From the IMG/VR virus record IMGVR_UViG_3300030107_004249, positions 1 to 31,692 of that record: a stretch of 31,692 nt of DNA. One strand, given 5' to 3'. Origin of the DNA: a virus. Each line of letters begins with the position of its first letter. The stretch's first letter is position 1. Below, one piece after another: positions 18,501 to 26,291 of this stretch. The position numbers and the translations under genes are program-made. The notes under the pieces were generated by a model. The model saw only the letters and a program-made list of their open reading frames with translations. It made no database searches and was not told where the DNA came from.

Positions 18501-21500
18501 GAACCAACTAGAAGACTTAGGGTAATATTTGACTATTACAGTACAGATGAGAGTACTGGTAGTATTGAAACTGTAAGTAGTTACGACACATTAAACTATA
18601 CAACAGAAATACCTTTTGTTATTGATAATAAAGCATCAGATTTCATTGATCTAAGACCTAGAGTATCATCTCCTTATGTTGGAAATGCATCACCATTTAC
18701 TTTCTCAAATAGAGATTTTACAGGATCTAAGACAGAAGCACTAGTAAATAATAAAAGTTTTATTGTAGATTATAGTCATTATCTTGGAAGAGTTGATAGA
18801 TTATATTTGACAAAAGATGGTGTCTTTGAATTGAAGAAAGGAGAGGCTTCTACAAATCCTAAAGCACCTACTAGAAATGATGAAGGTTTTGAGGTTGCAT
18901 TGATAACAATGGATCCTTACATATTGAATGCAGGACAAAATGTTTCTGTGAAGATGATTCCTCATAAGAGATACACCATGAGTGATATTGGTGGTCTTGA
19001 GCATAGAATTAAGAATCTTGAGAATTATACTACACTTTCTCTTCTTGAGACTGATACTAAGAACTTAGCAATAAAAGATCCAAATACTGGGTTAGATAAG
19101 TTCAAATCTGGTTTCTTTGTGGATAACTTTAGAAATCATGCTTCTCATAATTTGACTGGTGAGTCTCAATTTGATATAGATTTAAAAACAGGTGAATGTA
19201 GACCAAGGACTACAGAGAGAAATGTTTCTCTTATATTTGAAACTAAATCATCAAAACTTGCTCCAAAATCTACTGATTATCGTTTTGTAACTGATTTTGA
19301 TAATACAGACATAGTAAGAAAGGGTGCAGGATTAACTCTAAACTATGATGAAGTAGAGTTTATTAATCAACCATTAGCAACAAGAGTGGAGAATTTAAAT
19401 CCATTTGCTGTTGTAGTGTATTCTGGAACTCTTGAATTGACTCCAGCAACTGATTTCTGGATTGATGAAATAGTTGCTCCACCAGAAACTATTAGAATGG
19501 GTGATGGTGTATTTGATGCTATTGCTGAAATTATGGGTGTTGAGGATAGAGAGAATGGTGGTATGTCTACTGGTGTCTTTAACTCTACTGAAATTACTTG
19601 GGGTGAATCAGAACTTATTAGTGAAGACTTAGTTGATAGTACTGTTATTAATACTCATTCGGAGACAGAAAGATTACATGGACATGGTATAAGAGATATT
19701 ACTACAACAACAGAGACCATTGCTAATGATTTCTTACAAACCTTTGAAACAGGTGGAACAGAAAGAACATTTGGAGCTGAACTAAGAGTACAGACAGAAA
19801 ATATAAGTTTAGGACCAAAAGTTACTGGTACTGAAATTCTTTATAATTGTAGATCCAGAAATATTGAAGTAGTTGGTACAAGGTTAAAACCAAATACTAA
19901 GTACTATGTTTTCATGGAAAACGTTGATATTAGTGAATGGTGCGTTCCTAAATTGATTCCAGTAACAATGGTTAGAGGATCATTCGAAACTGGAGATGCC
20001 ATTACTAATGTTGGACCACAAATAACTCAACTTGGTGTTCCTAGAATTGATTTTAGAGCAGCACAAGTTAACCATAGATTTGGACCATACAATGCTCCAA
20101 CAGAAACATATGCATTAGAACCATATACTCAAAGTGAATTAACATCAGCATATTCAGCAACTAGCAATGTTATAAACGTTGATACTTATGATCTTGCAGA
20201 TCAAAGGACAATTGAACGTACTGGATGGGTTGTAGAAGGTATGCGTCTTGCTAATAGTGATGGAACAGCAGAATGTACAGTAAATTCATTAAGTTTAATG
20301 AGTGATGATTTTGGTAATTTATTATTCTCATTACACATTCCAGATCCTTCTATTGCAAGCAATCCTAAGTTTACTACTGGAATGAGTACTATTAGAGTTA
20401 CTACTAGTTCTACTAATGCAGCAATATTAGATCCAGGTGAAGCTTCTGCACAAACAACATATCTTGCATCTGGTTATGCACAGTATAGTGTAGAGCAGAC
20501 ACTTTCGATCAAGACACCTGAAGTTGAAAGAATGCAACTTGGAACTGATCAACCAGTTACAAGAATAGATACAAATCTAGTAGAAGATAGAATAGAGCAA
20601 AGAGTAAGTGTTGATGATACTGGTTGGTATGATCCTCTTGCACAGTCATTTATTGTACCTAGAGACAAGTATGCCGATGGTATGTACATCACTAGCGGAG
20701 AGTTATACTTCAAGTCTAAGGATGATAGCAATGTAACTGTTCAAATAAGAGAATTGGATGAGGGTGGTAGACCATCTATGACTATTCTTCCTTTTGGAGA
20801 AACTACAATTACTCCAGGAAGTGCTGATGTTTCTACTGATGGATCTGTGGGAACAGGATTTACATTCTCTGTACCAGTTTATTTGAGAGGAGATGGTAGA
20901 TATGCTCTAACTATAATTTCACCAACTATTGGATGGAATACATTTATTACAAGAATGGGAGAACCAGATCTAATAACAGATAGATTGAATGATAAGCAAC
21001 CATCTCTTGGATCTCTATTTAAATCACAAAACAATCAACTTTGGACTGCAAGCCAACAAGAAGATCTTAAGTTTAAATTAAATAAAGCAAAATTTGTAAC
21101 TGGAAAATCTGCTTCTGTTGTATTGTATAATCATGATTTACCTTTAGGTAAAATTAGAAAAGATCATCCAATAGTTGCTTATTCTAAGCAAAAAACACTT
21201 TCTATTACAAGTACCACAAGAGTATTTGATCAAGGAACTAAAGTTGAACAGACAAATAGTGGTGTAACAAGTAAAGGTTATGTACTTAAGTCTGGTGGTC
21301 CAATAGACACTGGAACTGGCAAATTGACTGCTGTTGCAAATACTGGATCAAGTCTAGTTAATGGAACATATACTGGTGTCACATTTACTACTCTAAGTGG
21401 TATTGGTGCAAATGCACAGGCAACAATTGTAGTTTCTAGTGGAGCAGTATCTTCAGTTAATGTAACTACTGGTGGAAATGGATATGCTGTTGGTGATTTA

Positions 21501-22946
21501 TTGGAAGTTGATAAAATTGGTGATACTGGTTCTGGGGTACGTGCTGTAGTTACAACAGTAACAAACACAGATAGATTAGTTCTTGAAGACGTTAATGAAG
21601 ATATTAAGGCTGGTGTTGCAATAACACACTACAATTCATCTTCAGTAGGAACAGTAATTGCTGGTGGTCAAGTAAGTGCAGCATCTACTGATGCTGTTAG
21701 AGATGGTTTAACTATGCAAATAAACCATAGAAATCATGGTATGCATTCAAGTTCCAATATGGTTAAGATTGAAGGACTTATTGGTGAAAAAACATCACTC
21801 CAGTTGTCAGATAAAATTGATGATAGTACTACTACTATTAAAGTTAATGATGCGTCAATATTAACTACTTTTGAAGGTTCTCCAGTTGGTGCTGGTAATA
21901 GTGGTCACATTCTGATTGGTAAAGAAATTATATCATATGAAGGTGCAAATACATCAACAGGAGAATTGACAACTATTAACAGATCTGTTGATAATACTTT
22001 AAGAACAGATCACAATGCAGATGATAGTGTTTATAAGTATGAATTTAATGGTATATCTTTAAGAAAGATCAATAAGACACATAATATATCAAATAAAGAA
22101 AAAACATTTAATACTTATCATGTAGAAATTGGAGATTCTACCAAATTCTTTGAAACTACAAAGATTGGTGGAGGTGCCAATTTAGGAATTTCTCAAAATG
22201 TTCCATTTGAAGCAATAAACCCAAGAATAAATGCAATTGCACCAACAGGTACTGATGTTAAGGGTAGAATAAAAACTACCTCTGGAACTAGCATGAGTGG
22301 TAATGAAGCTTCTTTCACTGATAGAGGATATGAGTCTGTTGCTCTTAATAAACTAAATTACTTGAGTGATCCAAGAATCGTTGCATCTGCAGTTAATGAA
22401 TATGAATTACTTAACAATGAAAAATCGTTTGCTCTGGAATTAACACTTTCTACTAATAATGAAAATGTTTCTCCTATGATTGATCTAAGTAGATCTAATA
22501 TTATTGTAACGAGTAATTTAGTTGATAGTAAGGTTTCTGACTATACTACAGATAATAGACCTAAAATTCCTGGACAAGATCCAAATAGTGGAATATATGA
22601 GACTAAAAAGATTGAATTAGAATTCCCATCAAACTCAATCTACGTTCAATTTGATGGACATAGGGAACCAAGTGCAGACTTCCGTGTATTCTATAAACTT
22701 TATAGAAATGATAGTCAAGATTTCCAACAACATTGGATTCCATTTAACTCCGATGGATCTTCTGATAAAATTGTAGTTGCTAACAATAGGCCAAATACTT
22801 ATAGTGAGTATAAGTATACTGGAGAAAATCTTCCACAATTTACTGCTTTCATGATTAAAGTTGTTATGACTTCCACCAATCAAGCACAAGCACCAAGATT
22901 TAAGAACTTTAGATCTATAGCATTAAGATCATTTGATATTCAATAA
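15549..22946 (+). CDS. DUF4815-type virion structural protein (2465 aa), probable outer baseplate/fibre-network component
   Basis: The N-terminus (S-P-Y-F-D-D-F-D-A-S-K-N-Y, L-F-K-P-G-F-P-V-Q-A-R-E-L, L-Q-T-I-L-Q-N-Q-I-E-K-F-G) is the hallmark of DUF4815 proteins of T4-like marine phages and related phages. Near residue 1695 comes a second conserved region: D-P-L-A-Q-S-F-I-V, then V-T-V-Q-I-R, I-L-P-F-G, M-G-E-P-D and a L-F-K-S-Q-N...W-T-A block. The C-terminus (about 2330-2465) is a beta-rich domain with V-Q-F-D-G-H-R-E-P-S-A-D-F-R-V-F-Y. One G-x-G-Y module (21442-21580) and one I-G-K-E-I-I-S-Y-E-G...H module (about 21800-22030) lie between. It directly follows gp8 where T4 has gp9, gp10 and gp11, so an adsorption-apparatus role is inferred. 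No transmembrane segment is seen. The stop overlaps the next start by one base. Confidence 0.85.
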   Translation: MTQNTNLNISPYFDDFDASKNYNKVLFKPGFPVQARELTTLQTILQNQIEKFGQYFFKEGSTVIPGGTLYDNRYFGVRVDAKFLNIPVNAYTKVLSDNKIKIKGEITGVTATVVNRITEVESEDNFDTLYVKYTGSGSDGETREFQDGENLITLADVPYANTKISANSTFAKCIDTGATKTGCSASITEGIYFIRGYFVKVPTDTIILDQYSNSPSYKIGLAITEKIISASATNSDLYDNAQGFSNEAAPGADRFSIDVELTKKLLTDEEDKNFIELIRVNDGVLEKFHDGTPEFNFFADALARRTYEESGDYYVRPFSIDVRESLNDRISNRGLYLENQTTQNGNTPSDDIYCLQMSPGRAYVRGHRVSKDFTSAIDVVKPRTTNLKENVSVPVRTGNVISVNNIKGAPKIGFTSSTQYSIDLLDSRLASTGIKETTAETIGKARVYDWMEKDVTSLGFTTTKYEARLYDIQLYTKINVELALTATANDHVEGKYSGAEGFVVSTTSSSRDFTLQDVRGQFHINEPLLLNGVDIGRNVGVSTDHSFEDVKAIQNTVGINTFAADLDLDRKKNVFTEGTEFSISNSSGANGTGFSTVTSGSVPDVRGYVKVGDILRYANAGQGDPHFNQVQQIGTSGTSFQIKAIATVPGVCQGTISNGSPTGLSVPISTLNDADKVGLRVPMADKYVSSMNVLDSSYVLRKQLDKQTNGSGQVVFNLADLNDDNLFFEPYTSDDFILNRATDGNTGNGARVNLQKVQVVEDAGLRTLTINGLAASKIYTLTATLKRSKLESKAKKIVRCSDLIVRKSKYDGSGIGVSFTFNDGLNRDASGGVISAADRKGYGTRVQDREICLNYPDIHRVLGVFESNSTSDPTIPSLTVSIASQSDVFTGNNVTIGEQIIGNTSGALARVVRVVTSNQLEFVYENQKRFEVQELITLRSSSIIGNISLLVTGDRNIMSDFDVDKGHRAEFVDYGRLVRKKNSPEPTRRLRVIFDYYSTDESTGSIETVSSYDTLNYTTEIPFVIDNKASDFIDLRPRVSSPYVGNASPFTFSNRDFTGSKTEALVNNKSFIVDYSHYLGRVDRLYLTKDGVFELKKGEASTNPKAPTRNDEGFEVALITMDPYILNAGQNVSVKMIPHKRYTMSDIGGLEHRIKNLENYTTLSLLETDTKNLAIKDPNTGLDKFKSGFFVDNFRNHASHNLTGESQFDIDLKTGECRPRTTERNVSLIFETKSSKLAPKSTDYRFVTDFDNTDIVRKGAGLTLNYDEVEFINQPLATRVENLNPFAVVVYSGTLELTPATDFWIDEIVAPPETIRMGDGVFDAIAEIMGVEDRENGGMSTGVFNSTEITWGESELISEDLVDSTVINTHSETERLHGHGIRDITTTTETIANDFLQTFETGGTERTFGAELRVQTENISLGPKVTGTEILYNCRSRNIEVVGTRLKPNTKYYVFMENVDISEWCVPKLIPVTMVRGSFETGDAITNVGPQITQLGVPRIDFRAAQVNHRFGPYNAPTETYALEPYTQSELTSAYSATSNVINVDTYDLADQRTIERTGWVVEGMRLANSDGTAECTVNSLSLMSDDFGNLLFSLHIPDPSIASNPKFTTGMSTIRVTTSSTNAAILDPGEASAQTTYLASGYAQYSVEQTLSIKTPEVERMQLGTDQPVTRIDTNLVEDRIEQRVSVDDTGWYDPLAQSFIVPRDKYADGMYITSGELYFKSKDDSNVTVQIRELDEGGRPSMTILPFGETTITPGSADVSTDGSVGTGFTFSVPVYLRGDGRYALTIISPTIGWNTFITRMGEPDLITDRLNDKQPSLGSLFKSQNNQLWTASQQEDLKFKLNKAKFVTGKSASVVLYNHDLPLGKIRKDHPIVAYSKQKTLSITSTTRVFDQGTKVEQTNSGVTSKGYVLKSGGPIDTGTGKLTAVANTGSSLVNGTYTGVTFTTLSGIGANAQATIVVSSGAVSSVNVTTGGNGYAVGDLLEVDKIGDTGSGVRAVVTTVTNTDRLVLEDVNEDIKAGVAITHYNSSSVGTVIAGGQVSAASTDAVRDGLTMQINHRNHGMHSSSNMVKIEGLIGEKTSLQLSDKIDDSTTTIKVNDASILTTFEGSPVGAGNSGHILIGKEIISYEGANTSTGELTTINRSVDNTLRTDHNADDSVYKYEFNGISLRKINKTHNISNKEKTFNTYHVEIGDSTKFFETTKIGGGANLGISQNVPFEAINPRINAIAPTGTDVKGRIKTTSGTSMSGNEASFTDRGYESVALNKLNYLSDPRIVASAVNEYELLNNEKSFALELTLSTNNENVSPMIDLSRSNIIVTSNLVDSKVSDYTTDNRPKIPGQDPNSGIYETKKIELEFPSNSIYVQFDGHREPSADFRVFYKLYRNDSQDFQQHWIPFNSDGSSDKIVVANNRPNTYSEYKYTGENLPQFTAFMIKVVMTSTNQAQAPRFKNFRSIALRSFDIQ

Positions 22947-23170
22947 TGGAAAGATATTTAAAGGTAGAATCTGATATCTCTTTAATAAGAGATACGGAAT
23001 CTAATGCTATTGTGAATACTAATAGAAGTGAATTTGATAAGTTCATGAAACTATCAGAAGCAAAGTATAATGAAAAGATAGAGTTTGAAACTCTAAAGTC
23101 GGATGTAAATACAATGAAAGATGATTTAGATGAAATAAAATCTCTTCTGAAAAGTATTGTGCATAAATGA
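22946..23170 (+). CDS. Small coiled-coil protein (74 aa), conserved-looking, unknown role
   Basis: The ATG overlaps the stop of the DUF4815 gene (TAATG), so translation is probably coupled. Residues about 1-25 (E-R-Y-L-K-V...L-I-R-D-T-E-S-N-A-I-V-N-T-N) look like a compact, conserved head. Residues about 28-74 are strongly helical and charged with heptad-like leucine/isoleucine spacing (F-E-T-L-K-S-D-V-N-T-M-K-D-D-L-D-E-I-K-S-L-L), consistent with a coiled coil. I have the impression that similar proteins sit here in other marine T4-likes, but cannot check. It could be a chaperone or a small trimerising virion part. No function is assigned. Confidence 0.8.
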   Translation: MERYLKVESDISLIRDTESNAIVNTNRSEFDKFMKLSEAKYNEKIEFETLKSDVNTMKDDLDEIKSLLKSIVHK

Positions 23171-23172
23171 AT

Positions 23173-23180
23173 TATAAATA
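23173..23180 (+). promoter_or_regulatory. Late promoter motif TATAAATA before the 23209 gene
   Basis: An exact TATAAATA lies just after the stop of the coiled-coil gene, in a 38-base gap and 28 bases before the ATG at 23209. It would start a unit covering the three small/medium virion proteins up to about 25210, and perhaps the neck genes beyond. Confidence 0.78.
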
Positions 23181-23208
23181 TCTACGATAGATTCTATTTG
23201 ACCTAATA

Positions 23209-23553
23209 ATGGCAGCATATGTTAGTAATATCGTAATTGACGTTGGTGCTGATTTTAATCAGACATTCAACCTTGAAACTAATGCTAATACACCTTTAAA
23301 CCTAACAGGTTATACTGGTGCAGCTAGGATGAAGAAGCATACATCTTCTACCAATGTTGCTGCAACTTTCGCAGTTTCCTTTCCTAATAGAACAGCAGGA
23401 CAGGTTAAGTTATCTCTGACCAACTCCACAACTAAGGTTTTAAAACCTGGTAGGTATGGTTATGATGTATTACTAAAGGACGGTTCCAATATGATTACTA
23501 GAGTCGTTGAAGGCAGTGCTCTTGTCACTGCTGGCATTACAACTACAATTTAA
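23209..23553 (+). CDS. Probable virion structural protein, small beta-sandwich (114 aa)
   Basis: The product is short and beta-rich: V-I-D-V-G-A-D-F-N-Q-T-F, L-N-L-T-G-Y-T-G-A-A-R-M-K-K, G-Q-V-K-L-S-L-T-N-S-T-T, and L-K-P-G-R-Y-G-Y-D-V-L-L-K-D-G. This pattern (L-x-G-Y-x-x-x-x-x-(I/M)-(R/K) ... V-x-L-S-L-T ... L-x-x-G-x-Y-x-Y-D) resembles small domains at the N-terminus of baseplate-upper-protein-like (BppU-like) and fibre-linked phage proteins. It stands directly behind a TATAAATA promoter and before two fibre-like genes, which supports a role in the baseplate or fibre attachment. There is no signal peptide, cysteine pair or membrane segment. The specific function is unproven. Confidence 0.8.
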   Translation: MAAYVSNIVIDVGADFNQTFNLETNANTPLNLTGYTGAARMKKHTSSTNVAATFAVSFPNRTAGQVKLSLTNSTTKVLKPGRYGYDVLLKDGSNMITRVVEGSALVTAGITTTI

Positions 23554-23558
23554 AATCT

Positions 23559-23786
23559 ATGGCAGATATTAAAGTAAGGGTTGGTTCTCAAAATGCGGTT
23601 AAGGTTTTATCATCATTTTCTGGTGGTGGAGGAACTTTAGGTGGTTTAAGTGACGTTGATATTTCAGCTGGATTAGAGAATGGAATGGTTTTGGTATACA
23701 ATTCTTCGACATCAAAGTGGGTAGCAACTTTAGAACTTACCCCAGGAGCAACGCAAAACTTGGACATCAACGGAGGTAACTGGTAG
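23559..23786 (+). CDS. Small virion-associated protein (75 aa) with L-S-D-V-D and L-E-N-G-M-V-L-V-Y-N motif
   Basis: It starts 5 bases after the previous stop. It has a short beta N-terminus (A-D-I-K-V-R-V-G-S-Q-N-A-V-K-V-L), a glycine loop (S-G-G-G-G-T-L-G-G), and then L-S-D-V-D-I...L-E-N-G-M-V-L-V-Y-N-S-S-T-S-K-W-V-A. The latter 'L-S-D-V...G-x-x-L-x-Y-(N/D)-x-x-x-x-x-W' pattern is widespread in phage tail-fibre stalks. The C-terminus is N-L-D-I-N-G-G-N-W. The gene seems to be a free-standing version of that fibre segment, acting with the 473-aa fibre-like protein whose start lies 3 bases downstream. The exact role is unknown. Confidence 0.8.
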   Translation: MADIKVRVGSQNAVKVLSSFSGGGGTLGGLSDVDISAGLENGMVLVYNSSTSKWVATLELTPGATQNLDINGGNW

Positions 23787-23788
23787 TC

Positions 23789-25210
23789 ATGGCAAGTAAA
23801 ATAAGAATTAAAAGATCCAGTAGTGCAACTGCACCAGGTAGTGGTAATCTGCTATATGGTGAACTTGCTGCTTCGTTTGGTGGTGGTACTCAAGCAAATA
23901 ACGGTGAAAGGTTATTCATCGGTAATTCTAGTAATAACCCAATAGTAATAGGTGGTGAATACTATACAGACCTATTAGCAAATGCTCCTGGTGTTGTTGC
24001 TGCTGGTGCCAATGCTTCTGTTGTAACTAATGGATTCGTTCCTATTTTGAATAGGGATAGTAATGGTAATCCAGGTGGAGGAGGACTTGTCAATAACCTT
24101 CCACGAGTTGATCAATGGAGTGTAGATAAAATAACAATAGATGGCAATACGATTTCGTCAAATGGTACTGGTGGAACTAGTTCTGATGAAGATATTATAT
24201 TAAGAACAAATGGAGATGGGCATGTTATTAGTCCAGATAATCAAAGATTGACATGGGGTGATGGTAAAGACGGAACAGTACATTATGATTCGACTGCGAA
24301 TAAAATAATGGTCAATGGTGTACCTTGGCAGTTTAATTCTGGAATAGGTATAACAGGTGGAATGACCATCGATAACGTTGCTATTTCTACAAATACAGTA
24401 GCAACTAATAGTGGTAGTGTTCTTTATATTGACCCATATCCTGATGGATTAAGTAGTGATGGTTTGGTTGTTGTTAAAGGTAGTTTGCAAGTAGATGGTA
24501 CAACAACTACTGTTAACTCTACTGCATCAACTCTGAATGATCCTGTGATTCATCTTGGAGATATCACTAGTAAGTTGTCTGTTATGGCATCAGTTGCAAG
24601 TGGTGTTTCTACCATTAGTGTCGATAGAATTGTTGGTATCAACACAGGAGATATAATAAATGTACCTGGACTTCCTGGTGCAGGTTCTACTGCTGTTACT
24701 TCTTATTCAGGAACAGCTAATGCAGAAGGTAATTATGTTATTACCTTTAGTGGAACAACTACTGCTGCAATTTCTACCAGTACTTCGACAAATGGTATTG
24801 GTATAACGGTCACTCATGCCTATGATACCAATACTGACCGTGGTATATCATTCAGTTATAACGAATCGAGTGGAACTGCTAACAACAAAACTGGTTTCTT
24901 CGGTTATAATGATAGTGCAGGAGAAAATAGTAATGCTCCTGCTCGTGCTTGGACTTATATTCCAGAAGTAACTGCTCTTGTTGGTAACGTTGCAACTGGT
25001 GTTAGAGGTATGCTAGACATTGCAGGACTCTACTACCAGACTGGTGGTTATGTTGCTGATAACAATGACGTAACATACTTTAATGACCAAGGTAAGTTAG
25101 TTGGTGTTGGTGGTACTACTGCTGGTATATCTACTTCAAACTGGGTATTAACCACAAATGCTGCTGGTGTACCAAAATGGACAAGTACTTTAGATGGGGG
25201 AACCTATTGA
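23789..25210 (+). CDS. Tail-fibre-like virion structural protein (473 aa)
   Basis: The N-terminus (K-I-R-I-K-R-S-S-S-A-T-A-P, L-L-Y-G-E-L-A-A-S-F, E-R-L-F-I-G) is the usual start of fibre/adhesin-like proteins in T4-like marine phages. In the middle, G-S-L-Q-V-D-G-T-T-T-T-V-N-S-T (about residues 231-245) followed by L-N-D-P-V-I-H-L-G-D, and later D-R-G-I-S-F-S-Y...K-T-G-F-F-G-Y-N-D-S...W-T-Y-I-P, form the conserved beta-helical/fibre module of that group. The C-terminus ends with W-V-L-T-T-N-A-A-G-V-P-K-W-T-S-T. It holds the position of T4 gp12/fibritin, between the baseplate and neck genes, so it may be a short fibre, whisker or fibre-connector protein. The stop lies inside the next gene's possible start region. 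Confidence 0.85.
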   Translation: MASKIRIKRSSSATAPGSGNLLYGELAASFGGGTQANNGERLFIGNSSNNPIVIGGEYYTDLLANAPGVVAAGANASVVTNGFVPILNRDSNGNPGGGGLVNNLPRVDQWSVDKITIDGNTISSNGTGGTSSDEDIILRTNGDGHVISPDNQRLTWGDGKDGTVHYDSTANKIMVNGVPWQFNSGIGITGGMTIDNVAISTNTVATNSGSVLYIDPYPDGLSSDGLVVVKGSLQVDGTTTTVNSTASTLNDPVIHLGDITSKLSVMASVASGVSTISVDRIVGINTGDIINVPGLPGAGSTAVTSYSGTANAEGNYVITFSGTTTAAISTSTSTNGIGITVTHAYDTNTDRGISFSYNESSGTANNKTGFFGYNDSAGENSNAPARAWTYIPEVTALVGNVATGVRGMLDIAGLYYQTGGYVADNNDVTYFNDQGKLVGVGGTTAGISTSNWVLTTNAAGVPKWTSTLDGGTY

Positions 25211-25469
25211 TTCTATGAATAATGATGTTGATGTGAATGTTTTGATTGGTTTGTATAATCAAAAAATGGCAACCATAATGAATCAGAATGTTCTATTGGA
25301 AGCGAAATATCAATCGCTTAAAAAAGATTTTGAATCTGAAAAAACTAAATTATTATCTTTAAATCTTGATTTGCAAAAACAAGTGGATGAATTGACGACT
25401 AAGACTAAATCAAAGTCGAAAACATATGCTAAACCAGAAGATAAATATCAAGAGGGTATTGAAGATTAA
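25194..25469 (+). CDS. Small coiled-coil hypothetical protein (91 aa)
   Basis: The ATG at 25194 overlaps the preceding gene by 17 bases. An internal ATG at 25215 gives an 84-aa product without overlap and has a G-rich stretch (25196-25202) about 12 bases upstream, so the start is uncertain. Residues about 20-65 are helical and charged (L-L-E-A-K-Y-Q-S-L-K-K-D-F-E-S-E-K-T-K-L...L-Q-K-Q-V-D-E-L), which predicts a coiled coil. The tail is lysine- then acid-rich. The stop shares a base with the gp13 start (TAATG). I do not recognise the family. Position just before the neck genes suggests a tail/neck accessory or fibre-trimerising protein. Confidence 0.75.
   Translation: MGEPIDSMNNDVDVNVLIGLYNQKMATIMNQNVLLEAKYQSLKKDFESEKTKLLSLNLDLQKQVDELTTKTKSKSKTYAKPEDKYQEGIED
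25440..25447 (+). promoter_or_regulatory. Possible late promoter GATAAATA before gp13
   Basis: GATAAATA lies inside the end of the coiled-coil gene (codons D-K-Y), 22 bases before the gp13 ATG. That is within the 17-28 base range of the other four motifs here. It is weaker than them because it is coding sequence and departs from TATAAATA at the first base. Confidence 0.45.
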
Positions 25470-26287
25470 TGGCAAAACCAAATTCAAGACAAGGATTAAT
25501 TGATTACTGTCTAAGAAGACTTGGATATCCTGTGTTAGAAATTAATCTAGATGATGATCAGATGGATGATCTAGTTGATGATGCCCTACAATATTTTAAT
25601 GAACGTCATTTTGATGGTGTAGAAAGAGTATTTCTGAAGCATGAGCTTACAGAAGATGATATAACTAAAATGAAGGAGAATCAAACTACCACTACTGGAA
25701 CATCTAGTACTGGTATAACATCTGCTTCTTGGAAAGAAAATAACAATTTTTTACCATTACCAGATCATATTATTGGAGTAGAAAAAGTCTTTAAGATGGA
25801 TTCTAGTACAATATCTAGTGGATTATTTAATATTAAATATCAAATCTTTTTGAATGATTTATATTATTATGGTGCATTAGATTTGATGAACTATGCAATG
25901 ACAAAAACCTATATGGAGGATTTAAGTAGAATTATTACTCCAGATACACAAATTAGGTTTAATAAGAAGAGAAATAGACTTTATATGGATATTGATTGGG
26001 CTCAGGTTAGCGATAATACTTGGATGATTCTTGATTGTTGGAGAGTATGTGATCCTGCAACTGGATGTAGTACTGTTTATAATGATCATTGGTTAAAGAG
26101 ATATTTGACTGCTACCTTCAAAAGACAATGGGGTCAAAATCTTATTAAGTTTAATGGTGTTCAATTGCCAGGTGGAATTACTCTTAATGGAAGAGAAACA
26201 TATGAAGATGCAGTAAAAGAATTAGAAATAATTGAAGATCAACTCAGGAAGGAGTACGAATTGCCTCCTATGGATCTTATAGGATAA
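25469..26287 (+). CDS. 13: gp13-like neck protein
   Basis: This 272-aa protein (T4 gp13 is 309 aa) begins R-Q-G-L-I-D-Y-C-L-R-R-L-G-Y-P-V-L-E-I-N and D-D-Q-M-D-D-L-V-D-D-A-L-Q-Y-F-N-E-R-H-F-D-G. This is the recognisable N-terminal block of the T4-like neck protein family (residues about 7-50). The middle carries L-P-D-H-I-I-G-V-E-K-V-F and the C-terminus is an acidic helix. gp13 binds the portal after packaging and, with gp14, forms the neck collar that closes the head and offers the site for tail docking. The start overlaps the upstream stop by one base. gp14 follows after 4 bases, as in T4. No insertion module is visible, unlike in gp14 and gp15. Confidence 0.9.
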   Translation: MAKPNSRQGLIDYCLRRLGYPVLEINLDDDQMDDLVDDALQYFNERHFDGVERVFLKHELTEDDITKMKENQTTTTGTSSTGITSASWKENNNFLPLPDHIIGVEKVFKMDSSTISSGLFNIKYQIFLNDLYYYGALDLMNYAMTKTYMEDLSRIITPDTQIRFNKKRNRLYMDIDWAQVSDNTWMILDCWRVCDPATGCSTVYNDHWLKRYLTATFKRQWGQNLIKFNGVQLPGGITLNGRETYEDAVKELEIIEDQLRKEYELPPMDLIG

Positions 26288-26291
26288 TGTT

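Noticed and set aside
21278-21568. 96-codon minus-strand frame inside the DUF4815 gene
   Set aside because: A shadow of the G-x-G-Y module region, with no independent support.
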